Assembly (NCBI RefSeq): GCF_030936135.1
Contig: NC_082604.1
Coordinates: 2,301,001 to 2,365,000, forward strand
Length of the DNA: 64,000 bases
Reading direction: 5' to 3'
Source of the DNA: Gavia stellata
Lineage: Eukaryota; Chordata; Aves; Gaviiformes; Gaviidae
Below are positions 27,401 to 39,138 of this stretch, piece by piece. The translations under genes were made by a program, and so were the position numbers. The notes beneath the pieces were generated by a model. It searched no databases, had not been told where the DNA came from, and worked only from the letters and a program-made list of their open reading frames with translations. Every line of letters begins with the position of its first letter. Positions within the stretch are counted from its first letter, which is position 1.

Positions 27401-30400
27401 GGGGAGACAGGCAGGCTGAGTGAAGTCCCTGGGGCTGCAGGATATGTTGCCTGCCCCTCTCAGTGGGTCACAGGCCCATGTCGTCTTCCCTGAAGACAGA
27501 CAGTCATGTGTGGTGAGTATCAAAGCCAAACCCAGAGCTGCAAGAGCTTGTGGGAGAGCAAGAAGAGGCTGCAATTCATCCCAGCCAAATCACAACAGCC
27601 CTTGAAATACTTTCGACCATCCCCTCCCAGTGCTGTGCCAGCCCTGCTGCCTTCCTGACTCTGCCAGGGATGCGTGCACAGGCGGGGAGGAGAAGTATCT
27701 AGGACTAGCACTGAATTGCAGGCGAGATGGGGTATGTGCCACCTTATTAGAAAATCAGCTTGGTATTCAAATGCACGGCCTTTTCCCTTCACTTCTCCAT
27801 TTTAAAAGGTGCAAGCTTGCCTTTGCTTTTTCCCCTACTTTTCTACTCCGGCCAAGAAGAGTCTGGAGGGTTTTTGCTACCTTCATATGATTGACAGCAG
27901 CGCTCAGCTCCCATGGGCATGACCCTCCAGCATCACAACCTGCCTCCAACCAAGCATTCCCACCTTGATAGCAGGCTGCTAAACAAATTCAGGGCTAGGG
28001 TATTTGCGTGCTGTATTAATGAACGTGGACAGAGGTATAGAGGACTGATATTACAAATAACCATGGAAAGGATACGCTGGGGGAAGTCTTGGCCGAAGCT
28101 TTGCTGCTCTCCCTTGGTGTATGTGTAATGTTTGTCGAGGTGATTTTCCTCTTCTCCTGCGCCATGAGTTTTACTGTAAAGCAGGAACATACAGAACTTC
28201 GCTTTGAGTCACACAGTAGTAGGAAATACCATGGATAGCTGGGAGGAGCTGTCTGTTTTCATTGCTGCTTTGGGAGAAAAAACAAGCTTTCTCAATCATT
28301 TACAGTTATGAAACAGCTCAGGCTTATGCCAGCTGTACACCAGCTCAATTTCAGCTGGATAAATCGTTACTAGTGCCAATGAACATGTACAAAAATTATG
28401 TCGAAACGGTCAAACTCTTTTGGAAGTTGAAAAAAACAGCCACATTTCCAGAGGTGCCCCATAAAAAAAACCACTGAGAGTAGATCTGGTGCCTATTTTC
28501 CAAGGCATAGTCTTTGCTTTCAGCAAATGAATTGCAAAATATGTTCAGGGTTTTCTTCTTTAATATTTCTATTTTTAGACAGAAACAATCTTTAAAAACC
28601 TCCCAGGCTCTGATGAATCTCATTTCAGTCACTCAGCAAGGCTCTTGTCGATTTGTTTTGCAGCGATGTTCCAGGCTGTGAGGGCCCTCATGGTCGTGGG
28701 TATCGTCCTGGGCATCCTTGGCCTCCTTGTGTGCATTTTTGCTCTGAAATGCATCCGTATTGGCAACATGGAGGATTCTGCAAAAGCCAACATGACTCTG
28801 ACCTCTGGCATCATGTTTATTGTTGCTGGTAAGTGGGTGGTGTTGTGTCTTTCATGCGCAAGGTATTGCGTTTTCCTGGAATTTAGGACATGATGCACTT
28901 CTGGTCATAAGTAGCAGATGCTCTGGAGCAACACAAAGTGTTGCTGCTTGCATGAAGTTATTGGCATTTGTCTTCCAGCCTGTGCTTCTGGGCACAAGTG
29001 GTTTCTCCTTCTGCTTAGTAAAAGAAAACCAGAAGTTTGTATGGGACAGAACATGGAAGGCTGAAAAAACAGCCCAGAGATAAAAAAAGAAATTAAAACT
29101 CTTTATTTGTTATATGTATTTTTATTATGTACTATTATATCCTGTATTTATACATAATAGTTTTATGAAGAGTCTCAAGCCTTATACATAATAATTTTAT
29201 GAAGACTCTCAGGGTGTGGTAGCCTAGCCTGTAATTTTTTAATACCTTGGTTTATCAGGGAGGCTGCAGGAATGCCTAGTGTTGCCCAGCTACCTCGAAA
29301 TTGCAAGTGCTTAAGAACATCACTTACAGGTTTTCCCACACTTTATTGCAGATGAGTAATCAAATCAAATCCATATCCTAATGAAGGGAAGGAGAATATC
29401 CCTATTTAAAATCCTTACAGTTGAACAGCACTTACTTTTGCTGGGATATGAGACATACAACGCAACTTAAAGATGTACAATAAGTACAAGCTGGACAGAG
29501 GAAACCACCTTCTGCAACACAGCTTTAATTTTGCACTTAAAATCTATCATTTTATCGATCTAAGTCAGTGGGTTGAGAACTTGGCCAATGAGGATATTAG
29601 AAAAGCCTGCGATGCATTCCCAAAGAGAGGGTGTCTAAAACGATGATGTGGCTGACTCTTGGGATGGGACATCCCTTGGTTGAGTTCACCCATTTCAAAA
29701 CAAGATCCTTAGTCTCAGCTAGCTGAGGAGTTCGGTACCTACGTGCCATCATGGACTTGGCTCTTGGTCACACCTCTGTGAGCTGGGGGTTGTGTTTCTT
29801 CCTGAAATAAGGGCTGCTTTCAGGACAGAAGTGTTAAAGACTGTGACACTGAAGTACCATGATAGTGACAGCTATATGGGGACCTGAGGCAGAAGCACCA
29901 CTGATTGCTCAGTCCCTCCCCAGTGCTAGGAGTAATCGGGTTTCAGGAAAGACTTGGAGGTCTTGGTGGGTGTAATGAGGATAAATAGGTCTTGGGGTGC
30001 CCAGAAAAGCTGGAGTCCATAATTACTATGGGTGTCTCAGTCCACCCTTCTGTCCAACCTCAGGTCTGTGTGCCATCACTGGAGTGTCTGTGTTTGCCAA
30101 CATGCTAGTCACAAACTTCTGGATGTCCACAGCCAACATGTACCAGGGACTGCAGAACGTCCAGAACAGGTAGGTGATCATCTGGCTCGGGGTGATCCAC
30201 AGTGCAGATCTCCCTCAGGGCCAGGGTGTGCTGCAGCTAAAGGAAAGGCAAACTCTGGGTGCATATTAGTCTGGTCCCAGGACTTGGAAGATTTATTGAG
30301 TCTCTTTCTTATCTGCACCAGAGATAATTTGTCCAAGCAAATTGGCTGGGATGTCTCTGTTCAGGCAGCTCAAGAAGGACGTAGAGACCCCATTGAGGAT

Positions 30401-31437
30401 GAGCCTGCAGGTGGGATGGTGCTCTTGGGAACTTCTGCAGGGCCAGAGAGAGAATGACAATGTTCACCGCATTTCAGAAGCACTGAACCACTGTCACAGC
30501 ACTAACCAGCCATGTCTCTGTGTTTTGTAGGTACACCTTTGGCTCAGCCCTCTTCGTTGGCTGGGTGGCAGGTGGCCTGGCACTCGTAGGAGGCATCATG
30601 ATGTGCCTTGCTTGCAGGGGGCTGATTCCAGAAGAATCCCGGTAAGCCTATCTGCGGTAGACGTGGGAAGGTATTGCATGAAGCCTTGGGTGTCAGGATA
30701 GCATACAGCCAGCTCACCACAGGACATGTCTATGCATAATACCCCTCTTGCAAGACTTATCATGATGATACATCTGTTTGCCCTGTGTCATGGGTCAAAG
30801 TGACCATTTCCCTTCCCTGACTACATGACTTGCAAAGAAATAGAGAGGGCAGGAGAGATCAGCCTTAAAATCTAAAATTTGCGATGTGCTGGCTAAGTCA
30901 GGTCCATTAATTGGAGCTTTGCTTGCAAATCACATCAGCAGCAGGTGTAGATTGCATCAGCTGAGCTATGACTTACATCAGGTAGGGCTTTGTATGCCTA
31001 CGTAGCTGGGTATTGTAGGTGGGTCCTTCACTCAACCAAGGATTTACTCATGGGAAAGAAAGTAGAAGTTTGCGAAAAAAGACATGAAAGAGACTTGCAG
31101 CCTGTCCACAGAGGGTTGGCTCTGGGCTCATTGAGTGGCTCCAAGTGATGACACAGTACGAAGTTGCCTAAAATCCAACAGCAAACAGGAGCACCGGGTG
31201 CAATGTTGGGTAGTCACAGACCCTCCAGTGGCTGATGCCATCTTTTGTGTCTCTTTCAGTTACAAAGCGGTGTCCTACAATGCATCGGGGAGGAATATCT
31301 CCTACAGAACGGGGCCGTATAAGGTTGGTTCAGGGTACGAACCTGAAATGAAGACTAGGAAGGGTGCAGGGTATGAAGAGGCTGCTCGAAGTGAGGATGG
31401 AAGACGCTCGTACCCTTCAAAATACGACTACGTCTAG
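15186..31437 (+). CDS. CLDN18: Claudin-18, gene-level entry (two alternative first exons)
   Basis: Claudin-18 is a four-pass tight-junction protein that seals paracellular space in alveolar and gastric epithelium. The stomach-type isoform joins 15186-15405 to 28664-28828, 30064-30169, 30531-30641 and 31260-31437. The lung-type isoform replaces the first exon with 23999-24218. Both total 780 nt, or 259 residues, against 261 in human. TM1 is about 7-26, with the claudin signature W30, G48-L49-W50, C53 and C63 in the first extracellular loop. TM2 is about 80-100, TM3 about 122-144 and TM4 about 168-190. The cytoplasmic tail ends in D257-Y258-V259, a PDZ-binding motif. All five junctions have GT-AG sites and compatible phases, and all coding exons are intact. 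Confidence 0.96.
16341..16532 (+). mobile_element. CR1 LINE 3' fragment, about 190 bp
   Basis: The copy starts with GAGAGTGGTGAAGCACTGGA and continues through AAGCTGCCCAGGGAGGTGGT, the common CR1 region around the end of ORF2. It ends with a CR1 3' UTR containing TTTTCCAACCTTCATGATTC and two ATTCTGTG units. It is longer than the other two fragments but has no functional reading frame. Confidence 0.92.
17640..18420. promoter_or_regulatory. Candidate intronic enhancer with paired SOX-like sites
   Basis: This repeat-free, AT-rich intronic block carries two same-orientation SOX-type motifs, ACAATGG at 18169-18175 and ACAATAG at 18191-18197, 22 bases apart. Near 18360 it also has TTAATTTCAAATAG-type strings. 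It lies between the stomach and lung first exons, where an enhancer could serve either promoter. There is no coding evidence, and the role is inferred from motifs. Confidence 0.25.
23850..23998 (+). promoter_or_regulatory. CLDN18: Proximal promoter and 5' UTR of lung-type CLDN18
   Basis: The 150 bases before the lung-type start have no TATA box. They contain GAGCAAACATA near 23860, a FOXA-like core on the reverse strand, and GTCAAGAGG near 23922, which holds the CAAG core used by NKX2-1. NKX2-1 is known to drive the lung isoform in mammals. Motifs this short occur often by chance, so this is a weak call. The ATG context CACCATG is favourable. Confidence 0.25.
23999..24218 (+). CDS. CLDN18: CLDN18 lung-type first exon
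   Basis: This exon encodes 73 residues plus one base, beginning [10 protein letters not shown]. Residues match human claudin-18.1: MDMW at 27-30, YDN at 36-38, FQYQGLW at 44-50, Q56 and RPY at 64-66. The GLW/C53/C63 claudin signature is complete. The ATG has A at -3, a strong context. The donor CCAG|GTAGGG is identical to that of the stomach-type exon, which supports origin by tandem exon duplication. It splices to the exon at 28664. Confidence 0.95.
24219..28663. other. CLDN18 intron before the shared exons
   Basis: A 4.4-kb intron common to both isoforms. It begins GTAGGG and ends TTTTGCAG. Apart from AT-rich stretches (25.3-25.8 kb) I see no repeat, exon or RNA gene in it. Confidence 0.75.
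28664..28828 (+). CDS. CLDN18: CLDN18 shared exon 2
   Basis: A 165-nt exon encoding residues 74-129, beginning [10 protein letters not shown] after the split alanine codon. It contains TM2 and the start of TM3, joined by the intracellular loop [17 protein letters not shown] that is nearly invariant in claudin-18. The acceptor is TTTTGCAG|CG and the donor is G|GTAAGT. The frame runs on into the intron for a few codons, so splicing defines the end. Confidence 0.96.
28829..30063. other. CLDN18 intron 2
   Basis: This 1.2-kb intron has a strong GTAAGT donor and a CCAACCTCAG acceptor. It contains a 34-base imperfect tandem duplication at 29148-29213 and no other recognisable feature. Confidence 0.85.
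29148..29213 (+). repeat. Two-copy tandem duplication, 34-bp unit
   Basis: TTATACATAATAGTTTTATG followed by AAGAGTCTCAAGCC is repeated at 29182 with a few substitutions (TTATACATAATAATTTTATG). It is a local intronic duplication with no evident function. Confidence 0.8.
30064..30169 (+). CDS. CLDN18: CLDN18 shared exon 3
   Basis: This exon encodes residues 129-164: the rest of TM3 ([20 protein letters not shown]) and the second extracellular loop, read as [15 protein letters not shown]. By my recollection of the human protein the loop here is four residues shorter, with a glycine/methionine-rich insert missing. The acceptor is AACCTCAG|GT and the donor is ACAG|GTAGGT, with phase 2 out. Confidence 0.93.
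30170..30530. other. CLDN18 intron 3
   Basis: A short 361-bp intron from GTAGGT to TTTTGTAG. Nothing else is seen in it. Confidence 0.9.
30531..30641 (+). CDS. CLDN18: CLDN18 shared exon 4
   Basis: This 111-nt exon encodes residues 164-201. It holds TM4 ([20 protein letters not shown]) and the membrane-proximal cysteines LACRG that are typical claudin palmitoylation positions. The acceptor is TTTTGTAG|GT and the donor is CCCG|GTAAGC. Confidence 0.96.
30642..31259. other. CLDN18 intron 4
   Basis: A 618-bp intron from GTAAGC to CTCTTTCAG. No feature is seen inside it. Confidence 0.9.
31260..31437 (+). CDS. CLDN18: CLDN18 last coding exon (cytoplasmic tail)
   Basis: This exon encodes residues 201-259. 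It begins [11 protein letters not shown], matching the mammalian KAVSY-ASG segment, and ends SYPSKYDYV, then TAG with a second TAG directly after. The D-Y-V terminus is the PDZ ligand that binds ZO-1. The middle of the tail is tyrosine- and charge-rich and diverges from mammals. It is two residues longer than I recall for human, which partly offsets the shorter loop in exon 3. Confidence 0.95.
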
Positions 31438-33770
31438 TAGACTTTCTGGGCTTGAGATGCGCTATGTTTTATAAAATACTTTTCACTTCAGAAGCAAAAA
31501 GTACAGGGAAACAAAGCAGTCTATAAGTAGGATTGTGTTTTCTATCATGTTTCCCCTACTCTGAGGTTGTATCCTAGCTTGTTATGAACATCGGTTTTAT
31601 TCGACTGCCTGTTATTATGCCTACCATAAGGAGATCTATAACAAAAGTAATGCCTTTTTATGCTCTCAGAGTAGGACAGTTTGCTCATATTTTACATATA
31701 AACTCTGATATCCAGGACCAGGATTGTGTCTTGTGCCCTTTTCTAATTCTTCTAATAGGTTAAAATTCCCATTTAATAATAGACCAGATGTAAAAGCAAT
31801 GCTACCCCATTCCCTTTTTCCCTTTGAGCAGGCTTTCATGCAATTAGGCAATGTCATTCCCTACTTTCTCAGAGTTTAGAGAGGTGAACAGCGTCCCGTG
31901 ACCTCGGTGTCCTTTGTTCATCAGAAAAAAAACAGCGTTTTGCTGAAATTATAGCGTATCTTTGCTCTGGTTTTGCCACCCTTTTTTTTTTTTTTTTTTT
32001 TTGAGCAGGTTGAAAAGCAAAAATTGTACTCTAGTAGCCTCCTATATTATTTTGCTGTGTATTTTAAGTAAATTCAGTTGTGTCCCTTTGGCTGTGGCCA
32101 ATGCATACAGACCCCACAGTCATGGCATTTTCCTCCCTGGTGACTGTTTCTACTCAGTCACACCTTTGCTTTGCTGGTTGTACTACAATGCTGATCTGCT
32201 GTGATATTTAATCTGATTTATGTTACTTAGACATTTGCTATAACCCGTGACACCAAAGTGTATTTATTTCTTCTGATCTCTCTGGGGAATTTGCATAATC
32301 CATTGTTATTCCTATGCTAGATATTTGCTGTAATAGCTGAAAACCTCTGTGTGCGACCGGTGTTCCTGCAGATGTCATCTTTAATGAAGCCAAAAGAATT
32401 TCTCATTTACAATTAATTAGAGTTACATTTGGAGCAGAAATCCCAGGGAGCATTAGATGTGTAACTCCATACTGACATCAGGACTTTCTTGTGTTAATTC
32501 TTCCCCCAGTGATGTGAAGATTAACTCCTTAGTGGGACATCGCCTCTTCTAGCCAATCCATCAGAGAGGAATTTTATTTGAAGGGGTCAGAGGAAGAGAC
32601 ACAAGAGCTTATGTGGGAGGGGAGAGCTGTGTGTCGTTAGCAGGTCCTCCCACCTGGCTCCAGAGCATATCCTAGGGAAGCTCTGGAAAGTGCCTATGAG
32701 CACAGCAAAGGGTACTGAGGGATAAGTTAGAGAGAAAAAAGGGCTCCAAAACCTCCAAAGTAGCCATTTTGATAGATATCTGCAACACGTTTTAGCCCCA
32801 CTTGTAATGATTATAAGTTCTCTGCGGGAGTTCAATGGCAAAATTGTTTTGGTGAAATGCTGGTGTTCTCTTGAGTGGTTTCATGTTCTGGAGGGATCAG
32901 AGGTAGAGCTGAACATTTCTCCAGAGCTGGACCTTTGGCAGGTCAAGCTACCAGTCTAGCTGGCATCTCCAGTGGCTTGTATGAATAGCAGGGGCAGGTT
33001 GTCTCACTGAACATCAGTGCTCCTAGTGAGCACAAACCGTACTCACCAGCTCTCCAAAACCATCACCTCTCCATAACCATCAGCTCTCCATAACCACAAG
33101 CTGCCCACCACCACCTGGAGACACATCTCCAGCACGCGTCCAGGCGATGCGGAGAGGTTGTAGGTCAGCGAGAGGAGGACGGAACGCCTGGCAGGGTGCG
33201 GCACCAGGGGCCAATGCTTGGAGGAGGTGACCATCATGCGGAGAGGTGGGAAGAGCTTCCATCCAACAGAAGCTCTTGGTCCCACCTCAGGTTGGATGTT
33301 GGCCCCCACTGCCACCTGGGGTAAATCGCTACCTCTGCTGGATGTCAGTGCTGAGTCTCCCTTTCATACTAGTGAAGGACTTGTTTTAAAGATCTGGTTT
33401 TAAAGGAGAACAATTCAGTTTTGCAGAGGTAAATCCTGTCCTATTTTTAAAATACCGATATTCTTTACAATGGATTTTTCCCTGTCTCTCAGTACAGACT
33501 TAGCTTTTCTGCCTCTTTTTTGCATGCTGGATTTATTTTTTTGTTTGTTTGTTTTGTTAGTTATTTTTTTTTACATGAATATTAAAAAAGAAAAAGTCTT
33601 TAAGACCAAAACCACTGGTTTCATTTGTTCTCTTCTTCTCACGACCAGCAGCTACCAACTGTCCTTCTCAGCTAAACTCACCCCAGCTTCGGGTTCTGCA
33701 GCTTCTTGGGAGCGGAATGAACAAGTATGTGCGGTTGAGGGGAAAAATAAAAGCTGAGGCTTGGGTTTTT
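31438..33770 (+). other. CLDN18: CLDN18 3' UTR (inferred extent)
   Basis: From the stop codon to an AATAAA at 33746-33751 there are 2.3 kb without another gene, similar to the long 3' UTR of mammalian CLDN18. The signal is followed by a GT/T-rich stretch (GAGGCTTGGGTTTTTTTCC) that suits a cleavage site near 33765-33775. A T21 run lies at 31982-32002. A 17-base repeat built on CTCTCCATAACCA lies at about 33051-33097. The extent is inferred; no transcript is available. Confidence 0.5.
33746..33751 (+). other. CLDN18: Polyadenylation signal candidate for CLDN18
   Basis: Canonical AATAAA with a downstream GT/T-rich element. It is the best-supported signal on this strand after the CLDN18 stop. 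Alternative earlier signals are possible. Confidence 0.5.
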
Positions 33771-35789
33771 TTCCTTTATAAGAGATAGTTAGTTATATAC
33801 TGAGACAAAAATATCAGAAAAGTAGATGAATAAGCATCAGGGGACCCCAACTCACTGATGCAATGAAATCAGAGGTCCTTGCTGGGACCCTGGGCTTGCT
33901 GAGGAGTACGGTTCAGCAAGTGCGTGGGTCTTTTGGGGGTTGAGGCCACTTTGGTCAGGCCAGCATCTGCCTGACTTTCAAGGTAGCAATTAAACACTTG
34001 TAAATACTTCATTGTTCTTAGGAAGGCAGAAAAATTGCTGGTATGCTCTCACTCCTGCCAGCCTCCACTGGAAAGGGGATGAAAAGCATGGGAATGTTTA
34101 ATTTAGATAGTAAACATATAAGTGGTGGTTAGGTAAAGGTACACACAGTAATGAAAAATACAGAAAAACACCCGGAAAATAATTGAAATACAAGCTTCCG
34201 ACTGCATTAGAACAAAACGAAGTGCACACATAAAATCACAAGGAAGCACCTTTGAAAGTTACATTTTATTTTTATGCAACACAAATACTCTGACAAACTC
34301 ACCAAACTAGCTATCTCTCGGTTTCACTTTGATGTGTGCAAGCGTGTAGATGACACGATTGCAGGCAGGAGCATTATGGAGAGCGGCAGAGAGCTGAGAC
34401 AGAGCTGTATCCGGGAATTCCTGCCTTCAGTAGATTTCTAATCTTCCAACATCAGTTTTCATTTCCTTACCTTGGCTGAAAAGTTGCAGTATAAAAAATT
34501 TTAACGCAGCAAACTTTACTGAAAAAAAAACCCAAGAAATTCCAAAGCCGAGAATCATTTATTTATGAGCCTGTTTGCAGTGTAACAACACCTGAGAGCT
34601 GCTCCCCTGTTTTTCTGGCCATAATGGACCTTATGTTGTGGTGGGCACTACCATGAGTGGCGAGCGTCGTGCATCGGGGGAATGACAGCGTGGGAAGAAC
34701 CAGCGTCCGCAGAAACGGAGCTGCGGTTCCTGCTGCAAAAAGCACTTGCTGTTTCCCTGTCTTGGAACACTGACCCAAATATCCCCTTTTCAGCTGAACT
34801 AATCTGTCTCCTAAAAGCCGTGCAACTGAAACCACCTGCTTAGGGAAAGATCTTGGCCTTTGGTGAGAACAAAGTTCCCAGTTCCAGGCTTTCCTCTGCA
34901 GCTCCACAGGCTAAAAAAAAATGAGGATACCCTAATTATTTCTTGGACTTTGAGAAAAAAGCGAGATTCAAAAGCCCCCCCAGGATGACCCAACGTTGTC
35001 TTGGTGGCAGCTCACTGTTTCCCAGTGCTCTTATGTCCCAATGCCCACACGCAAAGGACACAAACCCCTGTGCCACGACCACAGCCTGCGGTGCTGAGCA
35101 CCAGCTGCACGGGGAGAGGGGACACCCGGTCCATATGCTGCCTAGGGAGCACACGGGGACCACCCACCCAAAACACAGCACCCCACGCTGTGCCCAGGTC
35201 CCCAGCACTGCAGGAAGGCACTTTAAACTAAAGGGTGTGAATTTAGGCTCTGAAACTCAGCACCACGTGCTAAACAGAGCTGCTTGAAGGAGCAACACGC
35301 TGCTCTCACCCGGTCACCCCGCAGGCAGAAACTCGCGGAGGGTACGGTGCCGTACCGAGGCATGGAGAGCAAAGCCCTCACCGTCCTGTCCTGCTGCCTG
35401 GCTGCAGTTTGAGAGGAGCAGGTTAAATATTTGCTGGGCTGGACTGGGCTTGCTGGTTTGACCAACTGCACAGCAACAAGGAGGTTCGTGCCTCTAGAAG
35501 TCTTTGGCTGAGTAAAGCCTGGAAATAACCGGAACCCAGATTCTGCGGATCTCTTGGTCCCATGAATAAATCCAGCATTTCCTCCTGCGGTTGTTACTGG
35601 TGAGGGATAGAAGACCCCTTGCCAATAATTTTGCCTTTATTGACAATAAACTGCACGGCAAAGGATGCATTTGGTAGCACTTGCAGAGCCGAGGGAGATG
35701 AGTCAGGGAAATGGTGATGGGTGGGGGGTGTGGGTGCCTGTGTGCATGCACTCAGAAATGGGTTTGTTTCCATAAATTTGATCGTCCTC

Positions 35790-36370
35790 TGAAAAATGCA
35801 TATCCTGTTTCAGAGGAGCTAATTAAATATAGGCTTGTCTAATAAAGCAAACGCTGAAAAGGCTGTGTGTATTATCTGCCAGCAGAGCTCTATATAGGTT
35901 CTTTCTGAGCTTCTGCAACATTTATAAGTATATGAGAGCATGGCAGATTTGCATGGACTTTGACCAAGGGAAGCGAAGACCCATATCTGAAGCTACAAAT
36001 TGGACTATGAGATAAGAACTCTCCTGAAATCTATATGCAATTAAAAGCCCAATCTTCTTTCCTATAGTGACAAGGTTATTGCTTTTATATAGCTGAACAG
36101 AGATGAATGAGGCTACGGATTAATAGCACTAAGATTTATGACACTCTGCTTGCCCCAAATATTATGGGAGAATAGCTCTCTGGGTGAGATATTCCAGCTG
36201 AATAAATTTGATAGGATTTTTCTTTTCCTTTATGCTTTTTTAGCTTGGTTTTATTTGGGAGAGTTGCGTTGCATTCAGAGATTGTTAGTGCTATGGTTTG
36301 ATTATCTACTAATTGCCCCACACATATTCATGCTTTACAAAAGTATTACCAATAAATGGAGTCTCACGAG
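35790..36370. promoter_or_regulatory. Candidate conserved non-coding element
   Basis: This AT-rich, repeat-free sequence has GCTAATTAAATATAGG near 35818, repeated TTTATAAG-like strings and CTACTAATTGCCCC near 36308. Texture and motif content resemble developmental enhancers. It overlaps a 200-codon frame whose translation looks like random hydrophobic sequence. The role is inferred. Confidence 0.22.
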
Positions 36371-38856
36371 GACAAACGTCACTGAGAAAAACAAAACATA
36401 TTATTTTAAAGAGGATGAGACTCCAATGGTGTTAAAATCCTGGCAAGGGCCTGACCAACAGCTTCAGTGTAGCTATGCTGCTCTATGCCCATGGGAAGGG
36501 GGGCAGTGGGGGTCATGCCTATGTCCCATGGATGTCCTAAATAGTATGGCTCTGTTACAGTACCTGCAGGCTGGTTGTGCAGGCATCAGCTGGGATAGTG
36601 TTTGTAAAACCAACCTCAGGTTTCTCTTTGACCCTTCACTTGGCCATGGCAGTGCAAAGGTCCCCTTTTCAAAGGGAAGCCCTGATTTGCATTGTTTCTC
36701 CTTCATTAAATCAGCTAGTTCTTTCTGTTGCTGTCTCTGAACTTGTTTTACTGTTCCCAGAGATTCCAGAGAGGACGAAGACAAAAGAGACACTTCTGGT
36801 AGGAGAAACGAGGTTTCAGCAATTGAGGAAGACCATGGAAAACCCTCCATACTGTACTAAACTGAAGACAAGGTTGAAAAATTAGAGGGAGGAAAATAAA
36901 AACCTGTGGGAATTTAAGGGGAGCAGTTTGGATATGGGAGGGATGGGGTGACATGGCCGGGTGGGGGACATAGGTCAGGGCAGAGGGGTGAGGACTGGGC
37001 TGCTCGCACTGGAGCGGAGGTAAAACCATGGCAAGAGTCACGACCAGGAAAAAGGATGGTTACCGGCCAGGACCCGCTCCTCCAAATCATGCCATGATGC
37101 TAGGGTTGCCTCTTCCATCATTTAACGAAACTGCGGGGTTTTTTAGCTTTTCAGGAAAAGCCTCCGGGTATTAAGCAGCACCGACGGGCACGTGTACGCC
37201 AGCCCATGGACCGAGCCTGCTCCACCACCCGCTAGCAAGCAGCGGGTTGGCGGTGCACAACCACAGCATGCCGACGGGCAGGATTTGACCTGAGGAGCAG
37301 GCGCGAAGGTCCGAGAGGGAGGGGATGTGGTCTCAGGCTCTGAGAGGTGCTGGCAGCATGAGGGCAGGATGCCTGTGGTTTGCACGGGCCGTCTCTGCAA
37401 GCGGCAGCCTCCCCCTTGCTTTCGCTGCTAACGAAGTCGCATTGTCTTGTGGCATTGCAGCATCGCATCTTTACAGGGTGAGGGAAATGAATTTTGGAGG
37501 CGGCTCTTGTTCCATTGTTGTTCTCCTGAGGGAGAAGCCGAATTTGTTTCCTTAATGCAGTCACAAAGAAATCTTTGTGCGAAGGAAATATCAGGACACC
37601 TGTCTGCCTATTTAAACTCAGTTGCGAGCGAGAGTCCCTGCTTGCACTTCTGACTTTCTTTTCCTCTGCGTGCTTTCTGCTGGCTTTGTTTTGTTTTGCT
37701 TTGTTTTGCATTCCCCTGGCTGCAGTAATCCGCCTGCTCGGGGAGCATCCCCGCTGCTTGTCGCTGGTTTGGCATCGTGCAGCACAGCACGAGCACTCAG
37801 CAGTGCCAATGGGCACAGGACTCGTGCCAGGTACCCAGCAATGATGTGGTCCGATGTGGTGTCATCAAGAAAAGGACAGTACTCTAAAAAGGGGTACACA
37901 AGAAGTTGCTTTATCTGGGGTAGGAGTCCGTAAAACCACAGGAAAAAAAAAAATTGAGTAAAATTTTTCTTCTGGACAAAACACACTGATGGAGCTGGTA
38001 TGTTGGAGTCGCTTCTCCCCCTCCTCTTCTCTCCTCTTCTCTGGAGACAGAGCCCATCACTTGTGATAACCCAAGGTGACTCTTCATGGCTCTTCCATGC
38101 CCACTGCACTCGCTGCAGCATGCAGCATGCAGAGAACAACTTCCCATGGAACATGCAGGCTCAAAAGGTCCAGTCTGAAATAAAAATGCTTTGTCTGTAT
38201 CGATATTTATTGATTTGTCAGAGTATGAGTGTCACCTTTCTCTTAGCACAAGGCTGTTGGTGATTTTTGGAGTTTCCCAAACTTAGGGGAAGTTTTTCTC
38301 CCACCTTTCTGGCACCATCTGGACTTGGTGTTGAGTGCATGAAGCTCACTGCAATGGCTTGAAAGCACCTTGGGCGTACAAACTGCTGATAAAATGAATG
38401 CAAGAGTGATTCTTGCACTTGTCGGCAGGTGAATACGTGCAGGAGCAGCAAGAGCAGCCAGACCTGGGGCTGGCAGGGTTTGGTCAGCAGCCGGCAGAAT
38501 GGACGTGATTTAGTTTTTATTGCTGGGCAGGGCGCCTGCCTTGGCACCGCGCTTGCCACGTAGTCAAGCGAAACAGCTTCTGCTTTCTGCCCTTTTCCTA
38601 CCTGTTTGCTCTTTTGGGCAGAAATTTATTTCCCCGTTGGTTTTGGACCGTGCCAGCACCGGAGCCCAGCCCAGGGCTGCTGTATGGCAGGCAGCGAGGG
38701 CAGAGGTGCGTGAGCCGGGACAGGTTTCATATCACCCCTCTCCCAGGAGCAAATGCTCACTGCTACCTCCCCCTGTAATTTTTTACAGCTAAAAAGCTCA
38801 TTTCTTGTTCCCAGTTACCAATACCAGCGCTCTGAAAGGGATGAAAACATCCCTCC

Positions 38857-38871
38857 TTTATTTAGTTTATT
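38857..38871 (-). other. DZIP1L: Possible polyadenylation signals of DZIP1L
   Basis: Two reverse-strand AATAAA hexamers (TTTATT on + at 38857-38862 and 38866-38871) lie about 1.25 kb beyond the DZIP1L stop. They are the first canonical signals I noticed downstream of the last exon. The 3' UTR length would be plausible but is unconfirmed. Confidence 0.3.
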
Positions 38872-39121
38872 AAAAGCAGGGTTTGTCATGATCGACACCC
38901 ACCAAAAAGAACAACAGCTGTTAAATTAAGCATGAACTAACACATCTGGCAATAGCACTGTAAGCAATGAATAACACAAGCTGGGTATAGTTTTAAACTT
39001 GAGTTATTAAAATGGAAAAAGTCCTTGAAGTTATGCAGCTACAGAGCCACACCATATAGGTGGCTATAAGCACACAGGTGAATGTGCACATTGCAGGGGA
39101 CATGGGGATTTGCAAAATGGA

Positions 39122-39138
39122 GGGGGGGGGGGGGGGGG
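39122..39138 (+). repeat. G17 homopolymer
   Basis: Seventeen consecutive G residues followed by CGG. Such a run can form a quadruplex and is also prone to sequencing error, so its exact length should be treated with caution. Confidence 0.95.

Noticed and set aside
36138-36740. 200-codon open frame starting MTLCLPQILW
   Set aside because: Hydrophobic and irregular composition, AT-rich codons and no family resemblance. It lies in a likely non-coding AT-rich element between two convergent genes.
37232-37816. 194-codon reverse-strand frame
   Set aside because: The translation is a mix of low-complexity runs, with competing frames of equal length on the other strand and no splice context or homology.
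39122-39138. G17 run as a possible regulatory quadruplex
   Set aside because: A homopolymer in intergenic DNA with no nearby promoter. More likely a simple repeat whose length may even be a sequencing artefact.
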